Source: Phycisphaerae bacterium
GTDB taxonomy: Bacteria; Planctomycetota; Phycisphaerae; Phycisphaerales; SM1A02
Direction: 5' to 3'
NCBI GenBank assembly: GCA_016795035.1
Contig: JAEUIT010000086.1
Location: 180,023 to 244,022 of the forward strand
DNA: 64,000 bases
Shown one piece after another: positions 55,187-63,943 of this stretch. Positions within the stretch are counted from its first letter, which is position 1; every line of letters starts with the position of its first letter. The notes under the pieces were generated by a model. It worked only from the letters and a program-made list of their open reading frames with translations. It ran no database searches and was not told the DNA's origin. The position numbers and the translations under genes were made by a program.

Positions 55187-56488
55187 ATGTCGTTCACGAA
55201 GAGTCTCGCCGCGGTCATCGCGGCTGCGTCGGTCAGCCTTTCGATCGCGCACGCGCAGGCCCCCGCCGGCGACGCGCCCGCCCCCGCCCCGGCCGAGACG
55301 AAGCCGGCGCTGACGGCCGAGCCGTACTCGCGCTCGTCTGACGCGCAGGACGGCACGATCCTCCTCGAGATCGCGTCGCGTCGCTTCCGCGCGCCCGCGA
55401 AGGACGGCGCGCCGCGCACGCCCGACGTGATTCTCGTCGGTGCCGTGCATGTCGGCGAACCTGCGTACTACTCTGCGTTGCAGGCGTTCCTCGACAGCCA
55501 GTCGCTCGTTCTCTTCGAAGGCGTCCGTCCGCCCGGCGCGGGCTCGGTTCCGGCCGACGCCGACGACTCGACGCGCGACGCCCTCACGCGCGGACGGCTC
55601 GAATTCCTGAAGTCGGCCGCCGAGCGCGAGCTCGCGGAAGGCAAGGCGCCGTCGACGTTCGACGAGTTCGTCGAGAACGCCGGAAAGCGTTGGCGCAGCG
55701 TGCTCGAAGGCTCGCGCACCGACGCGTGGGGCAATCCGATCACGATCGTCCGCACGCCGGGCGAGGCCGGCACGACGCTCAAGCTCGAGTTCGTGAGCAT
55801 GGGCATCGACGGCAAGCCCGACACCGCCGATGACATTCGCGTCGCGTGCGAACCGATCGATCCGAAGAAGGCCGACAAGGCGAAGGCGGGGCTTCAGACG
55901 AAGCTCGCGACCGCGCTCGGCCTCTCGTTCCAGCTCGAGCAGATCGACTCGTCGAAGGCCAACTGGCAGTCGAGCGACATGTCGATCGACGAGCTCGAGA
56001 AGCGCTTCAAGGAGACGGGCGCCGACGGCGGCATGCTCCTCTCGATGCTCGACGGCTCGTCGTTGCTGTCGGCGGTCGCCGGCTACCTTCTCGACTACAT
56101 CGGGAAGAGCAAGGAAATGCAGGCGATGGCGAAGTTCATGCTGATCGAGACGCTCGGCGCCTCCGACCTCTCGGGCGGCAAGATGCCGCGCGGCGCGGCT
56201 GGCATGGACAAGCTGATGAAGGTGATCCTCGAGGATCGCAACGCCGTCGTGATCCGCGACCTGAAGGAGACGATCGCGGCGAAGCCGTCGCTCGAGTCGA
56301 TCGCGATCTTCTACGGCGCCGGCCATATGTCCGATCTCGAGCGCCGACTGCGCGAGGACCTCGGCTACGAGCCGGTCGAGACGACGTGGCTCACCGCGAT
56401 GCGCGTGCACCCGAAGGAAGCGAAGATGACGAAGGCGCAGGCGAAGTCGATGCGCGCGACGGTGCGCCAGATGTTCAAGGGCTCGTGA
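55187..56488 (+). CDS. Exported TraB/GumN-like protein with GspG-like insertion
   Basis: A 433-residue protein with a signal peptide (SLAAVIAAASVSLSIAHAQ). Residues about 80-130 begin a TraB/PrgY/GumN-like domain (VGAVHVGEPAYYSALQAFLDSQSLVLFEGV), and residues about 345-400 supply its C-terminal part (ILEDRNAVVIRDLKETIA ... IAIFYGAGHMSDLERRL, including the conserved GAGH). Between them lies a GspG-like pilin segment (TDAWGNPITIV ... EFVSMGIDGKPDTADDI, about 178-225), resembling the calcium loop of type II secretion pseudopilins. The family has no proven activity here. ATG 55187 has GAGAGGA upstream. Confidence 0.68.
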   Translation: MSFTKSLAAVIAAASVSLSIAHAQAPAGDAPAPAPAETKPALTAEPYSRSSDAQDGTILLEIASRRFRAPAKDGAPRTPDVILVGAVHVGEPAYYSALQAFLDSQSLVLFEGVRPPGAGSVPADADDSTRDALTRGRLEFLKSAAERELAEGKAPSTFDEFVENAGKRWRSVLEGSRTDAWGNPITIVRTPGEAGTTLKLEFVSMGIDGKPDTADDIRVACEPIDPKKADKAKAGLQTKLATALGLSFQLEQIDSSKANWQSSDMSIDELEKRFKETGADGGMLLSMLDGSSLLSAVAGYLLDYIGKSKEMQAMAKFMLIETLGASDLSGGKMPRGAAGMDKLMKVILEDRNAVVIRDLKETIAAKPSLESIAIFYGAGHMSDLERRLREDLGYEPVETTWLTAMRVHPKEAKMTKAQAKSMRATVRQMFKGS

Positions 56489-56491
56489 TCG

Positions 56492-57064
56492 TCACGAACG
56501 CCCGTAGCGCTCGATGACGTCGGCGACGGTGCGCTGCACCTCGAACGGCCGCGGCACGAACTCCCAGAGCGCGACGAATGCGGCCGCGCCGGCCGTGGCG
56601 AAGCAGAGCGTGCCCAGGAACGTCACGCGCTCGCGCAGGCTCTGGAAGACGGCCGTCTGCTGCACTTGGCTCAGCCGACACTCGAAGACGCTCACGCGCA
56701 GGACGCCCTTGCGCCGCAGCACGCGGCGGTCGGTGAGGACATAGACGCGCGAGACCCATTCGAGGAATTGCCACGCCAGCCGCACCGCGCCGAGAAAGAC
56801 GCCCGCGGCGATCGCCTGGTGATCGGTCCACGGGATCCAGATGAACTTGCGGTCGAGCCACGCGAAGATGAACGTCACGAGCGCGATGCCGAGCAACGAG
56901 GAGAGCGACGCGAGCGGCACGAACAGGAGGCTCGGCTTCAGGTAGAGGATCACGATCTCGCCCGGCGCGAGCATCTGCGCCAGCTGCGGATCGTTGATCT
57001 CCGCGGCCTCGATCGCCGGTGCGGCGGCGGCGATGCGGCGCGGCGGGCTGCCGTCGCGCGTCAT
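56492..57064 (-). CDS. PH-domain (YdbS-like) membrane protein
   Basis: A 190-residue protein. Two closely spaced spans (about residues 40-58 and 70-95: SLLFVPLASLSSLLGIALVTFIFAW, IAAGVFLGAVRLAWQFLEW) are followed by a bacterial PH domain: VYVLTDRRVLRRKGVLRVSVFECRLSQVQQTAVFQSLRERV with a last span-like segment LCFATAGAAAFVALWEFV. Function of this family (DUF304/bPH2) is not well defined; roles at the envelope have been proposed. It overlaps hpt by four bases. Confidence 0.85.
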   Translation of the reverse strand: MTRDGSPPRRIAAAAPAIEAAEINDPQLAQMLAPGEIVILYLKPSLLFVPLASLSSLLGIALVTFIFAWLDRKFIWIPWTDHQAIAAGVFLGAVRLAWQFLEWVSRVYVLTDRRVLRRKGVLRVSVFECRLSQVQQTAVFQSLRERVTFLGTLCFATAGAAAFVALWEFVPRPFEVQRTVADVIERYGRS

Positions 57065-57633
57065 CGCGACGACTCCGCGTTGCAGCCGTCGCCGGGCGTC
57101 CGCATGACGCCCACGTAGGGCAGGTTGCGGTAGAAGCCGTCGTAGTCGAGGCCGTAGCCCACGACGAACTTGTCGGGGATGTCGAAGCCGACGTAGTCGC
57201 ACGCGACCTCGCGCACGCGCGAGCACTGTTTCCGCAGGAAGACGCACGTGCGCACCGAGCGCGGGTGGCGCTTGAGGATCTCGTCGACGAGGAGCCCGAG
57301 CGTCTGCCCCGAGTCGAGGATGTCGTCGATGATCAGGACGTCGCGCCCTTCGAGGTCCTTCGGCAGGACGCCCACGAGCGCCGCACCCTTGCTCACGGTC
57401 GAGGCGCCGGGATAGCTCGAGACGGTCACGACCTCGATGCGAATCTTGTGCGGCAGGTGACGCACGAGGTCGGCGAGGAACATGAAGGCGCCGGTGAGGA
57501 CCGGCACCAGGACGAGTCCCTTCGCGTGCGCCGCGTCGGCCGGATAGTCGCGGCAGATCTCCATCGCCATCGCGCGCACGCGCGCGGCGACCTGATCGGC
57601 GCCGATCATGACCTCGGCCAAGTCCGCATGCAT
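57061..57633 (-). CDS. hpt: Hypoxanthine phosphoribosyltransferase
   Basis: A 190-residue protein. The PRPP-binding motif is VLIIDDILDSGQTLGLLVDEI (residues about 99-119). Other family features are LVPVLTGAFMFLADLVRHL (about 42-60) and VGFDIPDKFVVGYGLDYDGFYRNLPYVGVM (about 148-177), which includes the purine-binding loop. It salvages hypoxanthine and guanine to nucleotides. ATG 57633 is the first Met compatible with the family; a GTG at 57651 is also possible. Confidence 0.96.
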   Translation of the reverse strand: MHADLAEVMIGADQVAARVRAMAMEICRDYPADAAHAKGLVLVPVLTGAFMFLADLVRHLPHKIRIEVVTVSSYPGASTVSKGAALVGVLPKDLEGRDVLIIDDILDSGQTLGLLVDEILKRHPRSVRTCVFLRKQCSRVREVACDYVGFDIPDKFVVGYGLDYDGFYRNLPYVGVMRTPGDGCNAESSR

Positions 57634-57671
57634 CGGTTGCGAGAAGTGCACCGCGGTGAGCCCCCGTGTGG

Positions 57672-59273
57672 TTAGCGCCCGAGCTTGGCGCGAAGCCGCT
57701 CGTTCACCGACTTCGCATCGACCTTGCCGCCGCTCAGCTTCATCACGTGGCCGACAAGGCGCCCGATCGCGGCGTCCTTTCCGTTGCGGACGTCGTCCGC
57801 CGCCTGCGGCTGCGCGACGATCGCCGCGTCGCACCAGACGTCGAGCTGGCCGTCGTCGCGGACTTGCACGAGTCCGAGGCGTTCGGCGCACGCCGCGACC
57901 GACTCGCTCGACGCGCCCGCTTCGGTCGCGAGCGCCGCGAGAATCGGATCGACGGCTTGGGCGCCGATCGTGCCCTTCTCCTTCATCACGGCGAGTTCCG
58001 CGATCTGCGCCGCGGAGAGCCCCAACTCGCCGATCTCCTTGCCGAGCTCGTTGCCGCGCTTCGCGACGTTGTTGAGGAGAAGCTTCGCGATCGCGTACCC
58101 GGCCTTCGGCTCGCCGCCGAATCCGCCGCCATGCGTGCCCATCACCGACAGCTTCGTGGCCGCATCGAAGAGGAAGCACGTGTCGCGCTCGTCGACGAGC
58201 TTCTGCGCGTCCTTCGCCGGAAGCTCGTACGACTCCATGTAGCGCTTCTTCCGCTGGATCGGCAGTTCAGGGAGCTGCGCGCGAATCGACTCGAGCCACT
58301 CCGCGCTCACCGTCACGGGCACGAGATCGGGATCGGGGAAGTAGCGGTAGTCGTGCGCGTCTTCCTTCTCGCGCTGCAACACGGTGACGAGGTTGACGTC
58401 GTCCCAGCCGCGCGTCTGCTTCATGCCGCGGCCCATCACGCGGCCGGTCTTGCGCCATTCTTCGACCTGTCGCTTGTGTTCGAACTCGATCGCGCCGCGC
58501 ACGGAGCGGAACGAGTTGAGGTTCTTCACCTCGACGATCGGCGTCGCGAAGTGGTGGCCATCGGTCGTCTCGATGATGACGTTCACGTTCGGCTCGAACC
58601 GCATGTGCCCCTTCTGCATGATTCCCTCGGTGACGCCGAGGAAGCGGCAGATGTTGCGGAGCTCCTTCGCGAACTCGACGACGCTCTCCGCGCTGTCGAA
58701 GTCTGGCTGCGTCACGATCTCGAGGAGCGGCGTGCCGGCGCGATTGAGGTCGACAAGCGACCCCGCGTAGTGGTGGCCGCCGGGAAGCTCATGGCCTAAC
58801 TTTCCGGTGTCCTCCTCGAGGTGCGCGCGGATGATGCCGATGCGCCGCGTGCCGACGTCGCCCGTGGCGGTATCGCGAGTGGGGATGTCGATCGCGCCGT
58901 CGCCGCAGAGCGGCAGGTCATACTGCGAGATCTGGTAGCCCTTCGGAAGGTCGGGATAGAAGTAGTTCTTCCGGTCCCACTTCGAGAACTCCGCGATGTC
59001 GCAGTTGAGCGCGAGACCGACCATGATGGCCATCTCGACCGCCCGGCGGTTCATCACCGGCAATACGCCCGGCAACGCGGCCACGACCGGATCGACGAGC
59101 GAATTCGGCTCGGCGTCGTAGTAGTCGGGGTGCGCGACGTTCGGCACGCGCGTGAACATTTTGGTGCGCGTCGCAAGCTCGACGTGGATCTCGAGACCCA
59201 CCTTGAGCTGCGTACGGGCGATGGTCGCCGTTTGATGGATCGATTCCGATGTAGCCTGATGCGCTGCCGTCAT
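57672..59273 (-). CDS. gatB: Aspartyl/glutamyl-tRNA amidotransferase subunit B
   Basis: A 533-residue protein. Family blocks: VGLEIHVELATRTKMFTR (about residues 24-41), SKWDRKNYFYPDLPKGYQISQYDLPLC (about 97-123), HLEEDTGKL (about 150-158), DLNRAGTPLLEIVTQPD (about 172-188), RYFPDPDLVPV (about 315-325), and a C-terminal GatB/YqeY helical tail (about 385-530). With GatA and GatC it amidates mischarged Glu-tRNA(Gln) or Asp-tRNA(Asn). GatA and GatC are not in the window. Its start is 28 bases from the divergent cyclophilin gene. Confidence 0.97.
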   Translation of the reverse strand: MTAAHQATSESIHQTATIARTQLKVGLEIHVELATRTKMFTRVPNVAHPDYYDAEPNSLVDPVVAALPGVLPVMNRRAVEMAIMVGLALNCDIAEFSKWDRKNYFYPDLPKGYQISQYDLPLCGDGAIDIPTRDTATGDVGTRRIGIIRAHLEEDTGKLGHELPGGHHYAGSLVDLNRAGTPLLEIVTQPDFDSAESVVEFAKELRNICRFLGVTEGIMQKGHMRFEPNVNVIIETTDGHHFATPIVEVKNLNSFRSVRGAIEFEHKRQVEEWRKTGRVMGRGMKQTRGWDDVNLVTVLQREKEDAHDYRYFPDPDLVPVTVSAEWLESIRAQLPELPIQRKKRYMESYELPAKDAQKLVDERDTCFLFDAATKLSVMGTHGGGFGGEPKAGYAIAKLLLNNVAKRGNELGKEIGELGLSAAQIAELAVMKEKGTIGAQAVDPILAALATEAGASSESVAACAERLGLVQVRDDGQLDVWCDAAIVAQPQAADDVRNGKDAAIGRLVGHVMKLSGGKVDAKSVNERLRAKLGR

Positions 59274-59301
59274 GCCCCCGCATTCTACGGAGTGCCATCG
59301 A

Positions 59302-60390
59302 ATGACCGTTTCCGCCCTCGGGCTCACCGCTTCCCTCGCCTTTGCCCTCACCACGCCGCCGTCACTGACGGTGGAGGGTCACTTTCACGGCATCGGCCGA
59401 CCGGTGACCGCCCGCGTCGCGCGCGGCGACGTGACCGGGCCGCTCACGCTGCGTCTCCTCGACGCGGGCGGGACGCTCAAGGCGACCGTGCCCATCGAGC
59501 CCGATGTCGAGTTCGATCTCGCGAAGGCCATTCCCTCGCTCCGTGACCTCACCGTCGCACATTGGCTGCAACTCACCGCGGGCGACCAGTCGGTGGGCAC
59601 ACCGTGGGTCGTGCAGCCGCTGATCTCACGGCCGCTCGTGCGCACCGCCTCCGCGTTGCGGCCCGACGGCAAGACGCCGTACACCCGCGTGATCGGCTGG
59701 GGCGAGACGCTCTTCGAGCCCGACAACGTCGAGTATCAGAAGCTCAAGGAGTCGTGGCCCAAGCCCGATCCGACGCCCTTCAGCGGCTGGCGCATCTACG
59801 AGGATCGCGACGTCATCCTGCACACGACGCTCGGCGACATTCGGGTCGCGCTTGCCCCCGACCGCGCGCCGAACACCGCGTGGAACTTCCGCTCGCTCGC
59901 CGAGAACGGCCTGTACGACGGCACGCCGTTTCACCGCGTCGTGAAGTTCGATCGCGAAGGCCGACCGTTCGTGATCCAAGGCGGCGATCCAACCGGCACG
60001 GGGGACGGCAGCGCGGGCTACGACCTGCCGCTTGAGCCGAGCGATCTCGAGCATGATTTCGGCGTGATCTCGATGGCCCGTAACGACGCCCCCGACACCG
60101 CAGGCTCGCAGTACTTCTTCGCGCTGTCGCGCGAGGGCACGGCGCGCCTCGATCGCCAGTACTGCGCGTTCGGCTGGGCCGTCAGCGGCGCGGACACGAT
60201 CGTCACGATCGCCGACGGCGAGATCGCCGACCTCGCCACCGGGCGCCCGAAGGAGCCTGCGGTCGTCACCAACGCGGTGTTAGTCCCCGCGCCGCCGCGC
60301 GTGCAAGGCAAGGGTCGCCCGGATCGACGCGTGACCGCGGCGGACGCGAAGCCGAAGGAAGACGCGCCGAAGCGGGAGCCCGATCGGTGA
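59302..60390 (+). CDS. Exported cyclophilin-type peptidyl-prolyl isomerase with extra N-terminal domain
   Basis: A 362-residue protein. A weak signal peptide (residues 1-20) precedes a beta-rich domain (about 20-110) I do not recognise. The cyclophilin domain follows at about 175-335: VILHTTLGDIRVALAPDRAPNTAWNFRSLAENGLYDGTPFHRVV, FVIQGGDPTGTG, AGSQYFFAL and YCAFGWAVSGAD. The conserved FHRV and QGGD active-site elements are intact. The C-terminal 30 residues are charged. ATG 59302 is chosen over 59272, which overlaps gatB. Confidence 0.9.
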   Translation: MTVSALGLTASLAFALTTPPSLTVEGHFHGIGRPVTARVARGDVTGPLTLRLLDAGGTLKATVPIEPDVEFDLAKAIPSLRDLTVAHWLQLTAGDQSVGTPWVVQPLISRPLVRTASALRPDGKTPYTRVIGWGETLFEPDNVEYQKLKESWPKPDPTPFSGWRIYEDRDVILHTTLGDIRVALAPDRAPNTAWNFRSLAENGLYDGTPFHRVVKFDREGRPFVIQGGDPTGTGDGSAGYDLPLEPSDLEHDFGVISMARNDAPDTAGSQYFFALSREGTARLDRQYCAFGWAVSGADTIVTIADGEIADLATGRPKEPAVVTNAVLVPAPPRVQGKGRPDRRVTAADAKPKEDAPKREPDR

Positions 60391-61685
60391 GCCGAGCGCC
60401 CCTCTTCAACCGCGGCTTCCTCTCGCTGTTCGCGACGCAGTTCTTTGAAGCGGCCGGCGACAACATCATCAAGGGCGCGCTCCTCTTCGCGGTCGCCGTC
60501 GGCGGGCCGTGGCACGACCGGATCGGCGACGGCGGCCAAGGGCTCGTGTCGTTTCTCTTCACGGTCCCGTTCGTCTTCCTCTCGGCGTTCGGCGGCCGTC
60601 TCGCCGACCGCTACAGCAAGCGCTCGAGCACCGTCGCGCTCAAGACCGCGTCGATCGTCGTGGCGATCGTGACGCTCTTCGGCTTCTGGGGCGACAGCCT
60701 CGGGCTCTCGCTCGTCGCGCTCGCGCTCTTCGCGATCGTCTCGAGTTTCTTCGGACCGGTGAAGTACGGCATGATCGCGGAGTTGGTCGATCGCGACGAG
60801 ATCGTGCGGGCGAACGGCGTCATCAACGTCGGCACGAACCTCGCCGTGATCAGCGGCACGATCATCGCCGGCGCCGTCGCGACGGCCTTCTCGAAGGCGC
60901 ACGCGCCTGAGGCCGAAGGCACGTTCACGCAGACGTCCGGCCTTCTCGCGCCGGGCATCACGATGCTCGCGTTCTCGCTGCTCGGGTGGCTCACCTGCCT
61001 CACGTTGCCGAAGCTCGTCGCGCAGTCGCCCGACCTGCCGCTCGACGCGAATCCGTTCACGACCTACTGGGACTCGCTCAGTCAGATGGCGAAGGGGCCG
61101 CTCATCGTCATCACGCTCTTTTGGACGTTCTTCTACTTCCTCGCTGCGATGGTCTTGGCGATGCTCGCCGACTATCCGCAGATCCTCGGCGTTTCCGCGC
61201 TCAAGGCGAGCGCGCTGAGCGCGGCGATGGGCATCGCGATCGGCGTCGGCTGCGTGGCGGCCGCGTGGCTCTCGGGCAAGCGCTCGCGACTCGAGTTCGT
61301 GCCGCTCGGCGCCGCCGGACTCGCGCTCGCGTTCCTCCTGCTCGGCCTCGCGCCGAAGAACTACTGGCTCATCGGCGCGCTTCTCTCCGCGATGGGCCTG
61401 GCCGCGGGCTTCTACATCATTCCGTTGCAGGCGTCGTTGCAGGAGTTGTCGCCGTCGTCGGAGCGCGGCCGCTTCATCGGCACCGCGAACGCGATGAGCT
61501 TCGTGATGGGCGGACTCGGATCGCTGCTCTTCTTCGGCCTGAGCAAGGTGGGCATGCCGAGCAATCGCATGTTCCTCCCGCTCGCCGGACTCACGGTGAT
61601 CGCGGGCGTGCTCGTCTACCTCTGGCTCCGACGAGGGAGCGGGCGCGACGGTCCGTCGCGCAGCATTACACTCCCCGCACCATGA
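60387..61685 (+). CDS. Major facilitator transporter (LplT-like)
   Basis: A 432-residue protein with 12 spans. The N-terminal block FLSLFATQFFEAAGDNIIKGALLF and FSAFGGRLADRYSKRS, together with FFGPVKYGMIAELVDRDEIVRANGVIN, matches the lysophospholipid transporter (LplT) branch of the MFS. LplT brings lysophospholipids inside for re-acylation, often beside an acyltransferase (not present here). The GTG start overlaps the upstream stop (GTGA). Confidence 0.85.
   Translation: MSRAPLFNRGFLSLFATQFFEAAGDNIIKGALLFAVAVGGPWHDRIGDGGQGLVSFLFTVPFVFLSAFGGRLADRYSKRSSTVALKTASIVVAIVTLFGFWGDSLGLSLVALALFAIVSSFFGPVKYGMIAELVDRDEIVRANGVINVGTNLAVISGTIIAGAVATAFSKAHAPEAEGTFTQTSGLLAPGITMLAFSLLGWLTCLTLPKLVAQSPDLPLDANPFTTYWDSLSQMAKGPLIVITLFWTFFYFLAAMVLAMLADYPQILGVSALKASALSAAMGIAIGVGCVAAAWLSGKRSRLEFVPLGAAGLALAFLLLGLAPKNYWLIGALLSAMGLAAGFYIIPLQASLQELSPSSERGRFIGTANAMSFVMGGLGSLLFFGLSKVGMPSNRMFLPLAGLTVIAGVLVYLWLRRGSGRDGPSRSITLPAP
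61423..61442 (+). repeat. Two adjacent copies of the CGTTGCAG octamer
   Basis: The octamer occurs at 61423-61430 and 61435-61442, separated by four bases, inside the MFS gene. It encodes LQ in both copies by way of TTG-CAG codons, although the gene otherwise uses CTC/CTG for Leu. See the finding on the dispersed octamer. Confidence 0.7.
61667..61672 (+). promoter_or_regulatory. Candidate -10 element (TACACT) close to a cyclophilin start
   Basis: TACACT lies at the end of the MFS gene and nine bases before the cyclophilin ATG at 61682. The cyclophilin could thus have its own promoter giving a near-leaderless message in addition to read-through. Confidence 0.35.
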
Positions 61686-62158
61686 CCACGAAGTACCCGA
61701 CCGCGACGATCGAGACCGACCACGGCACCTTCACCGTCGAACTCTGGAACGACGTCGCTCCGCTCCACGCCGAGAACTTCCTGAAGCTCGCGAAGAAGGG
61801 CTTCTACGACAATCTCGCCTTCCACCGCATCATTCCCGGCTTCGTCATCCAGGGCGGCTGCCCGCGCGGCGACGGCACCGGCGGCCCGGGCTGGAACGTG
61901 AAGGCCGAGTTCAACGATCGCAAGCACGAGCCGGGCGTCCTCTCGATGGCGCGCTCGTCTGACCCGAATAGCGCGGGGTCGCAATTCTTCGTGTGCCTCA
62001 CCCGCGAGAATTGCCAGCACCTCGACCGCCAGTACACCGCGTTCGGCAAGGTGACGTCCGGCATGGACGTCGTCGAGAAGATCGCCGCGACGCCGCTCAG
62101 CGACCGCCGCGCCGGCACGCCCGCGAAGGCGCCGCGCATGGTGAAGGTGACGGCGTAA
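61682..62158 (+). CDS. Cytoplasmic cyclophilin-type peptidyl-prolyl isomerase
   Basis: A 158-residue minimal cyclophilin, close to E. coli PpiB. Active-site segments are FHRIIPGFVIQGGCPRGDGTGGPG (about residues 40-63), MARSSDPNSAGSQFFVCL (about 82-99) and YTAFGKVTSGMDVVEKI (about 113-129). It has no signal peptide. The start overlaps the MFS stop by four bases (ATGA region). Confidence 0.95.
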   Translation: MTTKYPTATIETDHGTFTVELWNDVAPLHAENFLKLAKKGFYDNLAFHRIIPGFVIQGGCPRGDGTGGPGWNVKAEFNDRKHEPGVLSMARSSDPNSAGSQFFVCLTRENCQHLDRQYTAFGKVTSGMDVVEKIAATPLSDRRAGTPAKAPRMVKVTA

Positions 62159-62162
62159 GAAG

Positions 62163-62254
62163 AGGAGCAAGGATTAAGGATTGAAGGATCAAGGGTGAAG
62201 GATGGAGGCCCGGCGCCCACATCCCTTGATCCTTGATCCTTGATCCTTGCTCCT
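62163..62254. terminator. Long inverted repeat built from AAGGATC heptamers between convergent genes
   Basis: The left arm (about 62163-62193) and the right arm (about 62222-62254) are near-exact reverse complements over 30 bases. Each is made of AAGGATC/GATCCTT repeats; the loop (about 62194-62221) is GC-rich. It spans the full gap between the cyclophilin stop and the acetyltransferase stop, so a bidirectional terminator is likely. It resembles the hairpin at 955-1075 in design but not in sequence. Confidence 0.6.
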
Positions 62255-62765
62255 ACAGCTTGACCTGCCAGAAGCCGACGTCGTGCCACGCGCCGAACTT
62301 GTAGCCGGCGTGGGCGAAGTGCGCGACCTTCACGAATCCGACGCGCTCGTGGAGCCGCACCGACGGCTCATTCGGCAGCGTGATGCCGCCGACGAGCGAG
62401 TGAAAGCCTCGCTCGCGGCACGCGTCGATGAGCGCCTGATAGAGCCGCGTGCCGACGCCAGCGCCCTGCGTGTCGCGCGCGACGTAGACGCCGACCTCAG
62501 CGGTCCACTTGTAGGCCGCGCGTTCGCGCCACACTCCCGCTTTCGCGTAGCCGAGGAAGCGAGTCCCGTCAGCTGCAACGAGGAACGGGTACAGGTCGCG
62601 CTTGGGCCACCAGAGCTCGCGCAGTTCGTTCGGCGTGACCGGGTCGTAGCCGAAGTGAATCGCGGTGTGCTCGATGTAGTGATTCGTGAGGTCGGCGATC
62701 GCCGGCCAGTCGGAATCTTCAACCGTTCGGATCTCGACCGCCATCGACGTTCGCGCCTCGCGCAT
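62253..62765 (-). CDS. GNAT family N-acetyltransferase (phosphinothricin-acetyltransferase-like)
   Basis: A 170-residue protein. The acetyl-CoA loop is VGVYVARDTQGAGVGTRLYQAL (about residues 91-112, with QGAGVG), preceded by FLGYAKAGVWRERAAYKWTAEV and followed by GGITLPNEPSVRLHERVGFVKV. This pattern is typical of PAT/Bar-like acetyltransferases. The substrate is not known. ATG 62765 lies seven bases past the previous stop; ATG 62744 is an alternative start. Confidence 0.9.
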   Translation of the reverse strand: MREARTSMAVEIRTVEDSDWPAIADLTNHYIEHTAIHFGYDPVTPNELRELWWPKRDLYPFLVAADGTRFLGYAKAGVWRERAAYKWTAEVGVYVARDTQGAGVGTRLYQALIDACRERGFHSLVGGITLPNEPSVRLHERVGFVKVAHFAHAGYKFGAWHDVGFWQVKL

Positions 62766-62772
62766 GGCTCGC

Positions 62773-63765
62773 TCAGGGATTCATGCCCTTGCCGCCGCGG
62801 GCCAGGCGGAACGACGTGGGCAGAAGGAACGTGCGGCCTTCGAACGACGTCGTCATGCCCGACACGAGAATCGGCACCTGGCTTTCCGCGAGGCGGATCA
62901 TCGACTCGACGCGCTCGAGCGCGAGGCACGGAAGGACCGGCATCGACGGCTCGGTGCCGTCGGGCAACTGCCCTTCGAAGACGAAGCGCCAACCGCCCGT
63001 CGCGGAATCGCGCAGGAGGTGACCGCGGCGGCTCTGGATGCGCATCGACGGCTGCGTGGGCAACGCGGCTTCGGCGGGCGCACTCCGCGTTTCAGCCGTG
63101 GATTCGGCCGCGGGCGCGGGGACCGTCGCCTTCGGCACCGACTGGATCTTCTCGATCAGTTGCCGCTCCAATTCTTCGGCGATCTTCTCCTCGTCGACCG
63201 GCGCCGGCTTGGCGGGAGGCTTCGCGTTGGGCTTGGTCGGCGGTGGCGCGGGCGTCGGTGCGGCGTCGGCCGGGGAGCTCGTCGTTGCAGGCGCGACGGG
63301 CGTCGCCATCGTGAGGAGCAGGAAGTTCCGCCCCTGGTAGATGAAGATCTGCCCGGTGGCCTCGAAGCGGAGCTCGCGCGGCGAGAGACCGATCGTGCGC
63401 ACCGCTTCGCCGAGCGTTTCGTTAGGCAGGACGACGAGTTCGCGTTGCAGGCCGCTCGAGTCGCGAGCGTCCGGCGCGAAGATCCACTCGTTGCGCTTGG
63501 TGTCGAGGCGTAGCGCGCCGGCCGAGCGCGCGATGAAGCTGCCTTCGCGAAGAAGCGGCGCGCGGCGCGGCGCGGCGACGGTCGTTCCGGGAACCGCGAC
63601 GGCGGGGGCCTCGGTGGCCGGCGTCGCGGCAGGCGCGGCGGTCGACTTCGGAGGTGCGGCGTTCACTTTCGGCGGCGCGGCGTTCTGGGCCGCCGCGAGC
63701 GACGGAAGGACGAGGACCGACCCGAGGAGGACCGCGCGAAGGATCATGGGTTCTTTGATCGGCAT
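62773..63765 (-). CDS. Exported protein with a duplicated domain of unknown function
   Basis: A 330-residue protein with a signal peptide (AVLLGSVLVLPSLAAAQ). Two copies of a domain of about 75 residues occur, at about 72-155 and 247-325. Both contain G-x-L-x-x-D, then W-x-F, then a Pro-Cys/Asn-Glu segment (LVVLPNETLGEAVR, PVLPCLALERVESMI) and end F-I/V-x-G-x(6)-GR-x-FLL. Pro/Ala/Thr-rich linkers separate them. I do not recognise the family. ATG 63765 or 63747 would start the signal peptide; the frame is open to 63981 but that part lies across the promoter region. Confidence 0.7.
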   Translation of the reverse strand: MPIKEPMILRAVLLGSVLVLPSLAAAQNAAPPKVNAAPPKSTAAPAATPATEAPAVAVPGTTVAAPRRAPLLREGSFIARSAGALRLDTKRNEWIFAPDARDSSGLQRELVVLPNETLGEAVRTIGLSPRELRFEATGQIFIYQGRNFLLLTMATPVAPATTSSPADAAPTPAPPPTKPNAKPPAKPAPVDEEKIAEELERQLIEKIQSVPKATVPAPAAESTAETRSAPAEAALPTQPSMRIQSRRGHLLRDSATGGWRFVFEGQLPDGTEPSMPVLPCLALERVESMIRLAESQVPILVSGMTTSFEGRTFLLPTSFRLARGGKGMNP

Positions 63766-63943
63766 GCCGAGGAGGGTCGCCACGGTAACAGCCGCGAAGC
63801 GGAGGTCGGGCGACGCCCAGTCGGTAGGCCCGACCGTGTCACCGGAACAACCGGTGGAAAGCGACCCGACGGCACCAACTCCCGGAATTCGGACAGGTTG
63901 CGTTTGACGGTATGGGGTCGGTTTGCCAATATGCCAACACCCC

